DNA from: a bacterium BMS3Bbin05
GTDB taxonomy: Bacteria; Nitrospirota; Thermodesulfovibrionia; Thermodesulfovibrionales; BMS3Bbin05
Direction of reading: 5' to 3'
NCBI GenBank assembly: GCA_002897855.1
Contig: BDTO01000074.1
Location: forward strand, 1-46,864
Length of the DNA stretch: 46,864 bases
A program made the translations under genes and the position numbers. Below the pieces are notes generated by a model. That model was not told the DNA's origin. It searched no databases and saw nothing but the letters and a program-made list of their open reading frames with translations. Within the stretch, counting starts at the first letter, position 1. Each line of letters starts with the position of its first letter. Positions 9,582-17,525 of this stretch are shown here, piece by piece.

Positions 9582-9709
9582 GTCATTCTGGTGAGGTCGA
9601 TTCGATCGACGAAGAATCTTGTAAGTTTTTGATTTCAATAAGGCAGAGATTCGTTGCAGAGCCTGTACTGAGCGAATGGCGGGATTCTTCGCTGACGCTT
9701 AGAATAACG
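9582..9709. repeat. Interspersed inverted repeat with GTCATTCT...GAAGAATC arms
   Basis: The left arm (GTCATTCTG then GACGAAGAATC, 9582-9619) is answered by the right arm (GGATTCTTCG then AGAATAAC, about 9682-9709) in inverse order. This is a widespread type of intergenic element in bacteria. The rest of the 9320-9760 gap shows no gene apart from the sigma-54 promoter. Confidence 0.55.
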
Positions 9710-9760
9710 TATAGCCAAGAACCCGGAATACCGGTAAAAAATTTTCAATAACTGCTGGAT

Positions 9761-10153
9761 ATGATTAAGATTATTGATGCTGTTAATAAAGGCGGAGATA
9801 TGAATATAAAAAAAACAGGAAAAGGAATGATCTTTAGGAGATATAATAACAAGAGGAAAGAGTCAAGGCATGTATTTAGTGCCACTTTTGAGTATAAAGT
9901 GCTTAATAATGGAAAAAGGAACCCCGGAAACAGACCTCTTAAAGGGGTATCTCTTAATGTGAGTAAATCTGGGCTATGTATGTATACGAGGGGGCCGATC
10001 GAAGAAGGGCAGAAACTGATAATAACAAAAAGCGACCTCCCGGTAAGCTCTGATACAGCAGTCGTGAAATGGATACGGAAGGTTAATAACGAACTGTATA
10101 AAACAGGGTTGATGTTTATTGACTCCGTTGACGGGGAAATGGATTCGGCATGA
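9761..10153 (+). CDS. PilZ-domain protein (probable c-di-GMP receptor)
   Basis: A 130-residue protein with one PilZ domain. The arginine-rich first motif, RRYNNKRKESRH (about 26-37), and the second motif, LNVSKSGLCMY (about 64-74, the D/NxSxxG element), are both present. It would bind cyclic di-GMP and alter a partner, but no output domain is attached. An alternative ATG at 9800 (codon 14) has a GGCGGAG sequence only two bases upstream, so the true start is uncertain. The gene lies behind a sigma-54 promoter and may be part of the NtrC regulon. Confidence 0.85.
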   Translation: MIKIIDAVNKGGDMNIKKTGKGMIFRRYNNKRKESRHVFSATFEYKVLNNGKRNPGNRPLKGVSLNVSKSGLCMYTRGPIEEGQKLIITKSDLPVSSDTAVVKWIRKVNNELYKTGLMFIDSVDGEMDSA

Positions 10154-10301
10154 CATAATACGCTTTTTATGCCTTTTTCAGGGGCCTGCCGGTTTATTAC
10201 TGCATGATTAGCATAACCCTCCACTTTATAACCCGCATTATTCATAAATCGAGTGCCGAACGAACGCCGGAGACGGCTGTGGTTAATCGCCGGTTTTGGG
10301 T

Positions 10302-10307
10302 TATACT
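10302..10307 (+). promoter_or_regulatory. -10 box placing the start at the prmC ATG
   Basis: TATACT lies 6 bases before the prmC ATG at 10314, so transcription should begin at or beside the start codon. No ribosome binding site is present. The -35 region is weak. This suggests a leaderless mRNA. Confidence 0.5.
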
Positions 10308-10313
10308 TAGTTT

Positions 10314-11165
10314 ATGAATGCCCTTGAAAAACTGAATGAGGTGGCTTTGATACTCGGCAGGGAAGAGCTGCATTCCCCGGCGAAGGACGCCGAGCTGATT
10401 ATCGTACATTCACTGGGAATCAGCAGGGAGACGCTCTTCAGAGACAACCCCGTTATTGATAAAAAGACTTCTGATCATATCGATGCATTGGTTTTTAGAA
10501 GGCTCATGGGTGAACCCGTTCAGTACATAGTGGGTGAGGTTGAATTTTACGGTCTTCGTATCAGGGTGGGCGGAGGGGTATTGATTCCTCGGCCGGAAAC
10601 GGAACTGCTTGTTGATGAAGTCTTAAAAGCAGGGATTGGGGGACAGGGATCGGGGGGTGGCAAAAAAATCAAGATACTGGATCTCTGTACGGGGAGCGGA
10701 TGTATTGCATTGGCGCTTGCATCAAAAAACCCTGCTTTTGAGGTTCTGGCAACTGATAATTCTGATGAGGCACTCAAATATGCCAGGGAAAATGCCGGGA
10801 TAAACAGTATTAGAAATGCACGATTTTTAAGAGGTAATCTGTTTGAACCTGTGCAGGGGATGAAATTTGACATCATAGTTTCCAACCCGCCATATATCAG
10901 GACATCAGAAATCCCGGATTTGCAGGAAGAGATATGCAACTGGGAACCGGTGAACTCTCTTGACGGGGGAGAAGACGGGCTTGATTATTACAGGATGATC
11001 ATAGCAAGCCTGGGGAATTATCTGCTTCCAGGCGGGAAATGTTTTTTTGAGGTCGGATGGGACCAGGGAGACGCCCTCACCGAACTCGCCCGGAATTATG
11101 GATTAAGGAGTGAGTTTAAGAAAGATTATTCCGGACATGACAGGATAATGATGCTGTCCTTTTAA
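10314..11165 (+). CDS. prmC: Release factor glutamine methyltransferase
   Basis: A 283-residue SAM-dependent methyltransferase that methylates the GGQ glutamine of release factors RF1/RF2. The N-terminal helical recognition domain (1-100, with GEPVQYIVGEVEFYG near 66-80) is typical of PrmC. The SAM-binding DLCTGSG lies at 123-129 and the catalytic NPPY at 191-194. No prfA lies beside it here, although that pairing is common. Its start appears leaderless. Confidence 0.93.
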   Translation: MNALEKLNEVALILGREELHSPAKDAELIIVHSLGISRETLFRDNPVIDKKTSDHIDALVFRRLMGEPVQYIVGEVEFYGLRIRVGGGVLIPRPETELLVDEVLKAGIGGQGSGGGKKIKILDLCTGSGCIALALASKNPAFEVLATDNSDEALKYARENAGINSIRNARFLRGNLFEPVQGMKFDIIVSNPPYIRTSEIPDLQEEICNWEPVNSLDGGEDGLDYYRMIIASLGNYLLPGGKCFFEVGWDQGDALTELARNYGLRSEFKKDYSGHDRIMMLSF

Positions 11166-11275
11166 GTTGATCGTTGTGTAAAATAGACGAGGCCAAAAAC
11201 TGTAAGTTACACGGATTTTTTTTACAGGATTAATAGATTATTCATTTTTTAAGACCCGGTTCATCATTTATTCAG

Positions 11276-11434
11276 AGTCTGTGTATAAAGTCATTGTGTC
11301 TGCCTGTCATTTCCCGACTTGCCTGTCCCGGTATTTTCGGGGATCGGGAAATCCAGAAGTTATTGAAAAGACTGGATTCCGGCTTAAGAACTGCCGGAAT
11401 GACAGGTAGAGAGACTGACTTTATACACAGACAC
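11276..11434. repeat. Dispersed repeat family A, copy 1 (TIR TCTGTGTATAAAGTC)
   Basis: A 159-base element with terminal inverted repeats: AGTCTGTGTATAAAGTCA at the left and GACTTTATACACAGACAC at the right. Inside are CTGTCATT/AATGACAG arms and the palindrome ATTCCGGC...GCCGGAAT. A reverse-oriented copy lies at 23546-23689, and a solo end lies near 25508. It occupies most of the gene-free stretch 11166-11492. The left part of that stretch (about 11196-11245) has CACGGAT-type repeat words. Confidence 0.8.
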
Positions 11435-11468
11435 TATTTAGTCTTATTTCTTATACCTGAGTAAGTTG

Positions 11469-11474
11469 TATAAT
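11469..11474 (+). promoter_or_regulatory. -10 box of murA
   Basis: A consensus TATAAT lies 18 bases before the murA ATG, giving a leader of roughly 12 bases without a visible ribosome binding site. The -35 region is poor. Confidence 0.45.
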
Positions 11475-11492
11475 TTTTAATTTATTGCAATT

Positions 11493-12746
11493 ATGGATAA
11501 ACTCATAATAAAAGGTGGAAAAAAACTCGAGGGCACTGTGAAGATAAGCGGTGCGAAAAACGCCGCCCTGCCTATCCTTGCAGCGACCATTCTCTGCCCC
11601 GGGAAACATCTTATTAGAAATGTTCCCGATTTAAGGGATGTCAATACAATGAAGTCATTACTGCAAAATCTTGGATCGGGTGTTGATGTCAGGGATTCTG
11701 TTGCCGTTGTTGAGTCGGACGGGTTCAAAAAACATGAGGCGCCTTATGAACTCGTAAAGACTATGAGGGCATCTGTGGTTATCCTTGGGCCACTTCTTGC
11801 CAGACTCGGAAAGGCCAGGGTCTCTCTCCCCGGGGGGTGCGCAATCGGTGCAAGACCGATAAACCTCCACCTCATGGCCCTGGAAAAAATGGGCGCTGAA
11901 ATCTCGCTTGATTCGGGATATGTTTTAGGGCGGGTCGGACGCCTGAAGGGTACTGACATATACCTTGATATCCCGACAGTAACGGGGACCGAAAATATAC
12001 TTATGGCGGCGGTCCTGGCGAAGGGTATTACGAGGATCGATAATGCAGCAATGGAACCGGAGGTTGTGGACCTTGCAAATGCCCTTATATCCATGGGAGC
12101 AGACATCAGGGGTGCAGGGGAGAGGGTGATAGAGATTAAAGGTGTTGATGAACTCAGGCCCCTCGATTACACGGTTATCCCTGACAGGATCGAGGCAGGT
12201 ACATTTATGACTGCAGCCGCCGTGACCCGGGGCAATATTTTGTTGGAGAACTGCAGGGTCGACCATCTTGATGCAATCATGAAAAAGCTTGAGGAAACGG
12301 GGGTGCAGTTTGAGCATGCAGGAAATGGAGTCGCAGTGAAAATGTCTTCCAGGCCTGAATCCAGGGATATCAAGACGATGCACTATCCCGGGTTCCCTAC
12401 GGATATGCAGGCGCAGTTCATGGCCCTTATGTCAATCGCCGGAGGGACAAGTTCCATCATAGAGACCATTTTTGAAAACAGGTATATGCACGTTGCCGAA
12501 CTCAGAAGGTTCGGGGCTGATATCAGGGTGGAGGGGCATACTGCAACGGTCCGGGGTGTCGGGTCACTGAAGGGTGCGCCTGTCATGGCGACCGACCTGC
12601 GGGCAAGCGCCTCGCTCGTTGTTGCCGCTCTCTGTGCAGAGGGCGAGTCCGTTATAGACAGGGTTTATCATATTGACAGGGGTTACGAGGGGATCGAGAA
12701 AAAGCTTACCGGCCTCGGCGCCGATATAATGAGGATAAAAGGATAA
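11493..12746 (+). CDS. murA: UDP-N-acetylglucosamine 1-carboxyvinyltransferase
   Basis: A 417-residue enzyme that adds enolpyruvate from PEP to UDP-GlcNAc, the first committed step of peptidoglycan synthesis. KN at 22-23 and the active-site cysteine C116 in LPGGCAIGARP are present; the cysteine implies fosfomycin sensitivity. The inside-out alpha/beta-barrel repeats and length match MurA. There is no ribosome binding site and the leader is very short. Confidence 0.96.
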   Translation: MDKLIIKGGKKLEGTVKISGAKNAALPILAATILCPGKHLIRNVPDLRDVNTMKSLLQNLGSGVDVRDSVAVVESDGFKKHEAPYELVKTMRASVVILGPLLARLGKARVSLPGGCAIGARPINLHLMALEKMGAEISLDSGYVLGRVGRLKGTDIYLDIPTVTGTENILMAAVLAKGITRIDNAAMEPEVVDLANALISMGADIRGAGERVIEIKGVDELRPLDYTVIPDRIEAGTFMTAAAVTRGNILLENCRVDHLDAIMKKLEETGVQFEHAGNGVAVKMSSRPESRDIKTMHYPGFPTDMQAQFMALMSIAGGTSSIIETIFENRYMHVAELRRFGADIRVEGHTATVRGVGSLKGAPVMATDLRASASLVVAALCAEGESVIDRVYHIDRGYEGIEKKLTGLGADIMRIKG

Positions 12747-12836
12747 AATTCCGGCCCGGATAGTAATTAAATAAACTGATTAATTTGGGCTCTTTGCCGT
12801 GAGATTTGGAATTCTCCGGGATTAAAGGCCAGGGTA

Positions 12837-13520
12837 TCAGGATTCATCGTCCTTATCCAGCATAAGCGAATAATTTCCCTCTTCATCTCCAACTACCTTA
12901 TAGCCAAACATCTTGATGGTCGAAACGAGCGGCCTGCCCAGGATGAGGTCGATACTCTCCCCGGGAATATTCAGTTTTTCCCCTATGAACGGCCTTATCG
13001 CTGTGTCGTACTGAAGAATTTCGAGGATTTCGTCGGCAGCATCCCGGTTCCCTTTCTGTGTCTCTTCAAAGAGTTCTCCGAGTTTTTCATACGAGCATTT
13101 CTCTTCATACGTGGTTATAATTTTCTTCAGGGTCGGGCTTTGGTGAAAGAGGTCTTCGCGGGACAGTTTTTCTTCATTGATGGATGAAAAAAATTTCTTC
13201 GGGTTCCAGCACTCGAATTTGACACATTGAAGCGGCCTGGTTGAATATATACTGCATCCCCTGTCATCGGAATCATAGAAAATACAGGTCTTCGATCCGG
13301 GGAGTTCTTTTGCCTTTATCATCTCATCCTTGAGGTAGTCCAGTTCTTCACCTACGTTGTCGTATACCAACTCGCCTTTTCTAAGGGTGTAAACGTTATT
13401 CAACGTCACTATTTTTTCTTCAAATAACTTGAAGTCGGACAGGTGAAGGGTGGGACTCCCATTGACACAGCACTCCCCGCACCGTTCACATACATGTTCT
13501 TTGTTATCCGGTTCTATCAT
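12837..13520 (-). CDS. YkgJ-type CxxCxxCC cysteine-cluster protein
   Basis: A 227-residue protein with an N-terminal CERCGECC cluster, a later CIFYDSDDRGC and a STRPLQC element, the pattern of the YkgJ/UPF0153 family. The family is thought to bind zinc or an Fe-S cluster, but its role is not settled. I chose the ATG at 13520 because AGGAAAGAG lies just upstream. A TTG seven codons earlier is possible. The gene is divergent from the TPR/barrel operon and convergent with murA. Confidence 0.75.
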   Translation of the reverse strand: MIEPDNKEHVCERCGECCVNGSPTLHLSDFKLFEEKIVTLNNVYTLRKGELVYDNVGEELDYLKDEMIKAKELPGSKTCIFYDSDDRGCSIYSTRPLQCVKFECWNPKKFFSSINEEKLSREDLFHQSPTLKKIITTYEEKCSYEKLGELFEETQKGNRDAADEILEILQYDTAIRPFIGEKLNIPGESIDLILGRPLVSTIKMFGYKVVGDEEGNYSLMLDKDDES

Positions 13521-13625
13521 GGTCTCTTTCCTGTAGAACAATATTTACATAAAAAAATTATAATAACATTTCCATATCATTTGTATCTCTTCCGGCGTCT
13601 GAATACCTGTGAATTCAATATCCGC

Positions 13626-13654
13626 TTGACTCCTGCGGAGGCATATGATATAAA
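13626..13654 (+). promoter_or_regulatory. Sigma-70 promoter for the TPR/FecR/Delta-60/cyclase operon
   Basis: TTGACT (13626-13631) and TATAAA (13649-13654) are separated by exactly 17 bases. The -10 box ends 6 bases before the ATG at 13661, so the mRNA is predicted to be leaderless. Confidence 0.75.
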
Positions 13655-13660
13655 TGACAT

Positions 13661-14956
13661 ATGCGAAAATGGAAATTTGCAGGGAGTATTATGCTTGTGT
13701 TCTTGCTGTCCGGTGTCTGTCATGCCTCGGAAAAAGAGTATGAGATTGCGATTACCAAAGGGATTTACCGGATAGAGACCGGCAAGTATCAGGAAGCAAT
13801 AAGAAACCTCAGGAAGGCTCTCGAAATAAAGCCCGGGGATAAAAATGCGATGATTTCTCTGGGCATGGCTTATTCACGCGCCGGGGAATACGATAATGCA
13901 AAACTTGTTCTTCAGGAAGCATTGAAGATTGATCCCGGGAACAAGAGGGCTGAATATGAGTTGGGAGTTGTGCTCTATAAACTCGGTGAGGTGGCTCATG
14001 CAGAAAGTTATTTTACGGGAATATGGAAGAGCGACGCCGATGAACCGCTTAAAAAGGCGGCCACATCCTATCTGGAAATAGCGGCTTCCAGTCGAAAAGC
14101 GGGGAAAAAGCCCTTTTCCCTCGGGCTTCTTACGGGCGGGCAGTACGACACGAATACGATACTTGAGCCTTCCAATCCTTCTACCGACAGGGGCAAAGAG
14201 AAAGACTGGAGGGCGATCGTTGCTCTCGACGCAGACTGGACATTTTTGAAGTCGGGGAGTTTAACGTGTGATACCCGGTATCTCTTTTATCAGAGTTTCC
14301 ATATACACAATACCGGCTATAATCTCCATCAGCACAATCTGAGCCTGTCCGGCCGGTATGATTTTACACCTGATCTTAATCTTGGACTCACATACGGGCT
14401 GAGCTATTCACTCGCAGGAGGAGATCTGTACAGCAGTATAAACAGCATAGCCCTCGATGCCGAAGATGCTTTTTATAAATCATCAACAACCGGGTTGCAC
14501 TATGGCCATGAGTTTAAAAAATATTTTGACAGTAATACATTTCTCTCCAATTCAATCAGGAGCGGTGATAATGATGCCATCGGTATCTTCCATAAGGTGG
14601 GGCTTAACGATAAGGTGTCGTTAACGGTTGATTACACCTTCGACATGGACCGCACCGGCGCCGGTTACTGGGACTACAACGGGAATAAGGGATCTCTTAA
14701 ACTGGATGCGGATTTAAACAGGTGGTTCCTCCTTCTTAAGGTATCTTATTATGACAGGGATTACAGGGAGAAGTTCCCCGGTGAAACGGGAAAAAGACAT
14801 GATAAGGTTCAGGAGTATTCGGCCGACATTGTCCGGGACCTTGGGAGCCTTTTCAGTGTGAGTCTTTCCGAGCTCTATATCGTAAACGACTCCAATCTCG
14901 GGATATTCGATTACGACAGGAGCATTACGGGCCTGTATCTTATGGTGAGGCTATGA
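13661..14956 (+). CDS. Outer-membrane protein: TPR domain plus C-terminal beta-barrel
   Basis: A 431-residue protein with a signal peptide (cleavage near VCHA/SEK, residue 22), about three TPR units at 25-135 and then about 280 residues of alternating amphipathic strands rich in Tyr, Asp and Leu, ending LYLMVRL. The layout of periplasmic TPR followed by a barrel resembles surface lipoprotein assembly modulators (Slam) and similar TPR-barrel proteins. I infer an outer-membrane pore or translocator, and sequence comparison would be needed to name the family. It is first in an operon whose third gene is a lipoprotein, a possible client. Its ATG overlaps a predicted leaderless start. Confidence 0.75.
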   Translation: MRKWKFAGSIMLVFLLSGVCHASEKEYEIAITKGIYRIETGKYQEAIRNLRKALEIKPGDKNAMISLGMAYSRAGEYDNAKLVLQEALKIDPGNKRAEYELGVVLYKLGEVAHAESYFTGIWKSDADEPLKKAATSYLEIAASSRKAGKKPFSLGLLTGGQYDTNTILEPSNPSTDRGKEKDWRAIVALDADWTFLKSGSLTCDTRYLFYQSFHIHNTGYNLHQHNLSLSGRYDFTPDLNLGLTYGLSYSLAGGDLYSSINSIALDAEDAFYKSSTTGLHYGHEFKKYFDSNTFLSNSIRSGDNDAIGIFHKVGLNDKVSLTVDYTFDMDRTGAGYWDYNGNKGSLKLDADLNRWFLLLKVSYYDRDYREKFPGETGKRHDKVQEYSADIVRDLGSLFSVSLSELYIVNDSNLGIFDYDRSITGLYLMVRL

Positions 14957-15762
14957 ACAGCTTTTTCAGAAAAGGACTGATTTTTTCCATTGTTATAATG
15001 CCGTTATTTATTGCGGGGACTTTATTTGCAGATATGAGAGCAGGTAATGTGGTTTCTGTAAGGGGAACGGCGCTGGTCGAGAGAGAGATGAAGGAGATTC
15101 CGGCAAGGATACGGCTTGATCTGGTCGAAAAAGACAGCGTTGTTACGGAAAAGAGATCGAGGATAAAGATGCTCTTTCGTGACGACAGTATTCTTACCCT
15201 CGGTCCGGACAGCAAGCTGATAGTTAAGCAGTATCTTTACAGCCCGGAAGAAAAGAGGGCGGATTCCATATATGAACTGCTTGACGGCAGGCTGAGGGCT
15301 GTTGTCGGCAATGCGGCGCTGAAGGTTGTTACTCCGACGGCATACGCTGCTGCGAGAGGAACAATATTTATTATATGGTATGACCCGGTCAAAAATGTCA
15401 CCGGTATCGCCGTGATTGAAGGTGAAGTGGAAGTACACAGCCTCGTTCCCGAAGATAAGAATTTTCAGATATTGACGGATGGACAGATGACGCTTGTTTA
15501 CACGGGGGAGTCGCCGTATGTGCCCAGGGGATACAGTCTTGACCGGAGGGGTGAAGGAAACATGGGCTATGATATCGGGGTGATATTCGGCGATGTAACC
15601 GGTTATAACCTGCCGGCGGTAAGACGGCAGGCGGTAAGATTCAGTTCATATGACAGGCGTGATGTTCAATGGTTTCGTCTCACCTCCTCGGCTCCGCCGA
15701 TCTACCAGCAGCCGGCGGGTTCGGACATTACTCCGGTGAATATCAATCTGGCCTTTCCATGA
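14953..15762 (+). CDS. FecR-domain periplasmic protein
   Basis: A 269-residue exported protein with a signal peptide (about 1-26) and a FecR domain covering roughly 30-160. The conserved pattern includes LVEKDSVVTEKRSRIKMLFRDDSILTLGPDSKLIV and the TPTAYAAARGTIF segment, each read here by position (about 56-90 and 131-144). This is the stand-alone, anti-sigma-free type of FecR domain, probably a periplasmic or cell-wall binding module. It overlaps the TPR/barrel gene by ATGA. FecR genes beside CHASE2-cyclase genes recur in several phyla, which supports a shared pathway. Confidence 0.85.
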   Translation: MNSFFRKGLIFSIVIMPLFIAGTLFADMRAGNVVSVRGTALVEREMKEIPARIRLDLVEKDSVVTEKRSRIKMLFRDDSILTLGPDSKLIVKQYLYSPEEKRADSIYELLDGRLRAVVGNAALKVVTPTAYAAARGTIFIIWYDPVKNVTGIAVIEGEVEVHSLVPEDKNFQILTDGQMTLVYTGESPYVPRGYSLDRRGEGNMGYDIGVIFGDVTGYNLPAVRRQAVRFSSYDRRDVQWFRLTSSAPPIYQQPAGSDITPVNINLAFP

Positions 15763-15779
15763 GTCAAAGGAGTCCGGTT

Positions 15780-17492
15780 ATGAAGAGAATAATCTGTATA
15801 ACAGGGTGTTTGGTGGTATTGTTGGCGCTTGTTTCATGTGGAAGCACATCCGGATCGTCCGGTAGCTCGCTCGTAACGATATCTCTTGGAGAAGACTCCA
15901 CGGCCTCGATCAGTGTGACTAAGGCGACCCTGTTTGCAAAACTTAAACTCATTCTTGAGAAATTCGGCATATCAACGGCTGCGGCTGCCATACCCTCAAA
16001 TGTTGAGACTGTGAGAATTACGGTGGATGCTCCGGACATGGCTCCAATATTAAAAACAGTAAATGTTGCGGGTTTGAGCAGTGTTACGGTTACTGTTGAT
16101 GTGCCAAACGGCATGAAGAGGCATTTCCTTGTCGAGTGTCTCGATATAAGCGGAACGGTGATTTACCTCGGAGAGATGTATATTGATCTTACGGGCGGCA
16201 GGGTTTCTCTTCCGGTCAGTTTGGCGGATCTGTATTCGGCAACGGGTGCCGGCGATAATACATTCGGGGCCGGGGGTGTTGTGACCACTCCGGTGAGCAC
16301 AGGCCCGTCCGATACTGACGAGGGACAGGCCATAGCCATGCAGTCAGACGGTAAAATCGTTGTTGCCGGCTATGTGTATTATGGGTTCCCGGTCTCTCAG
16401 GGGGATTTCCTGGTCATCCGTTACAATCCTGATGGAACGCCGGATCAGACCTTTAATCGTTCGGGAATAGTGACGGCGGATCTCGGCGGCGGGGCGAATG
16501 CTACGGATGATTACGCCTATGACGTCGCCATACAGTCCGACGGCAAGATAGTCGTCGTTGGGAAAAGTAACGGGAACCTGGCGATAGCACGATATAATAC
16601 AGACGGATCTCCTGATACGGTGTTTGGGAGCAGTGGCGTTTATACCTATGATTTTGGTAATGGTTATGAAGATGTTGCAAATGCGGTAGCTATCCAGGGT
16701 GACGGGAAAATCATTGTTGCAGGATATACAACGGATATCTCGTCGTCCACCGATTATCTTGTTATCAGATATGATCCTGTTGCCAACGGGCTTGATGCGT
16801 CATTCGGGACCAATGGAATTGTGAAGATGGATTTGAGCGGGGCCGGACATTCGGATAAGGCAAATGCCCTTGCAATTCAGCCTGACGGTCTTATTGTGGC
16901 CGCGGGTTATGCAAATAATGGTAATGACTATGATTTTGCCGTGTTACGGCTGGATACGGCAGGCAAGCCCGATACTTCCTTCGGATCGGGCGGATGGGTG
17001 ACCACGGATATTGCCGCCGACTTTAATTCAGCGTATACCCTGGCGATCCAGCAGGACGGACGAATTATTGTTGCGGGAGATGCGGTTACGGATCCGATCA
17101 GCGGAGTGACTTCATTTGCTCTCGTCAGGTATAATCCCGATGGTTCAATGGATGATACCTTTGGCGTAAGCGGCGTCGTAACCACCGCAATCAATCCACT
17201 GGGCAGCAACGCAATCAATGATATTGCGATTCAGCCGGACGGTCGCATCGTTGCCACAGGCCGGAGTTTTAGTGCAGATTCCTTTGACACACCGGTAGTG
17301 GTGGTCCGGTATAATACGGACGGATCGATCAACACTTCATTTGGGAACAATGGCGTCGTGCAGACATCCATCGGGGTCAATACTTCAAATATTATGCGGG
17401 GTGTTGTGCTCCAGCCTGATGGAAAGATTGTCGTTGCAGGATCAACCGGCGACGGGTATAGTGATGATGTTGCGGTGGTGAGATATAGATAG
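15780..17492 (+). CDS. Lipoprotein with seven Delta-60 (DUF5122) repeats
   Basis: A 570-residue protein. The signal peptide ends in a lipobox (LVSC, with lipidated C20). A 180-residue linker domain follows, then seven repeats of about 55-60 residues built on QxDGKIVVAG...YNPDGxxDxTFG, the Delta-60/DUF5122 repeat expected to fold as a beta-propeller. I chose the ATG at 15780 because AAAGGAG precedes it and the lipobox then falls correctly. The earlier in-frame starts lie inside the FecR gene. It is probably displayed at the cell surface. Its ligand is unknown. It sits behind the FecR gene and ahead of the cyclase. Confidence 0.85.
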   Translation: MKRIICITGCLVVLLALVSCGSTSGSSGSSLVTISLGEDSTASISVTKATLFAKLKLILEKFGISTAAAAIPSNVETVRITVDAPDMAPILKTVNVAGLSSVTVTVDVPNGMKRHFLVECLDISGTVIYLGEMYIDLTGGRVSLPVSLADLYSATGAGDNTFGAGGVVTTPVSTGPSDTDEGQAIAMQSDGKIVVAGYVYYGFPVSQGDFLVIRYNPDGTPDQTFNRSGIVTADLGGGANATDDYAYDVAIQSDGKIVVVGKSNGNLAIARYNTDGSPDTVFGSSGVYTYDFGNGYEDVANAVAIQGDGKIIVAGYTTDISSSTDYLVIRYDPVANGLDASFGTNGIVKMDLSGAGHSDKANALAIQPDGLIVAAGYANNGNDYDFAVLRLDTAGKPDTSFGSGGWVTTDIAADFNSAYTLAIQQDGRIIVAGDAVTDPISGVTSFALVRYNPDGSMDDTFGVSGVVTTAINPLGSNAINDIAIQPDGRIVATGRSFSADSFDTPVVVVRYNTDGSINTSFGNNGVVQTSIGVNTSNIMRGVVLQPDGKIVVAGSTGDGYSDDVAVVRYR

Positions 17493-17525
17493 CCGCTTCC
17501 CGGAGTTCTCGTATGGCAGTACTTC

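Noticed and set aside
15669-15779. Upstream start of the Delta-60 lipoprotein gene
   Set aside because: It lies inside the FecR gene. The ATG at 15780 has AAAGGAG upstream and gives a correct lipoprotein signal.
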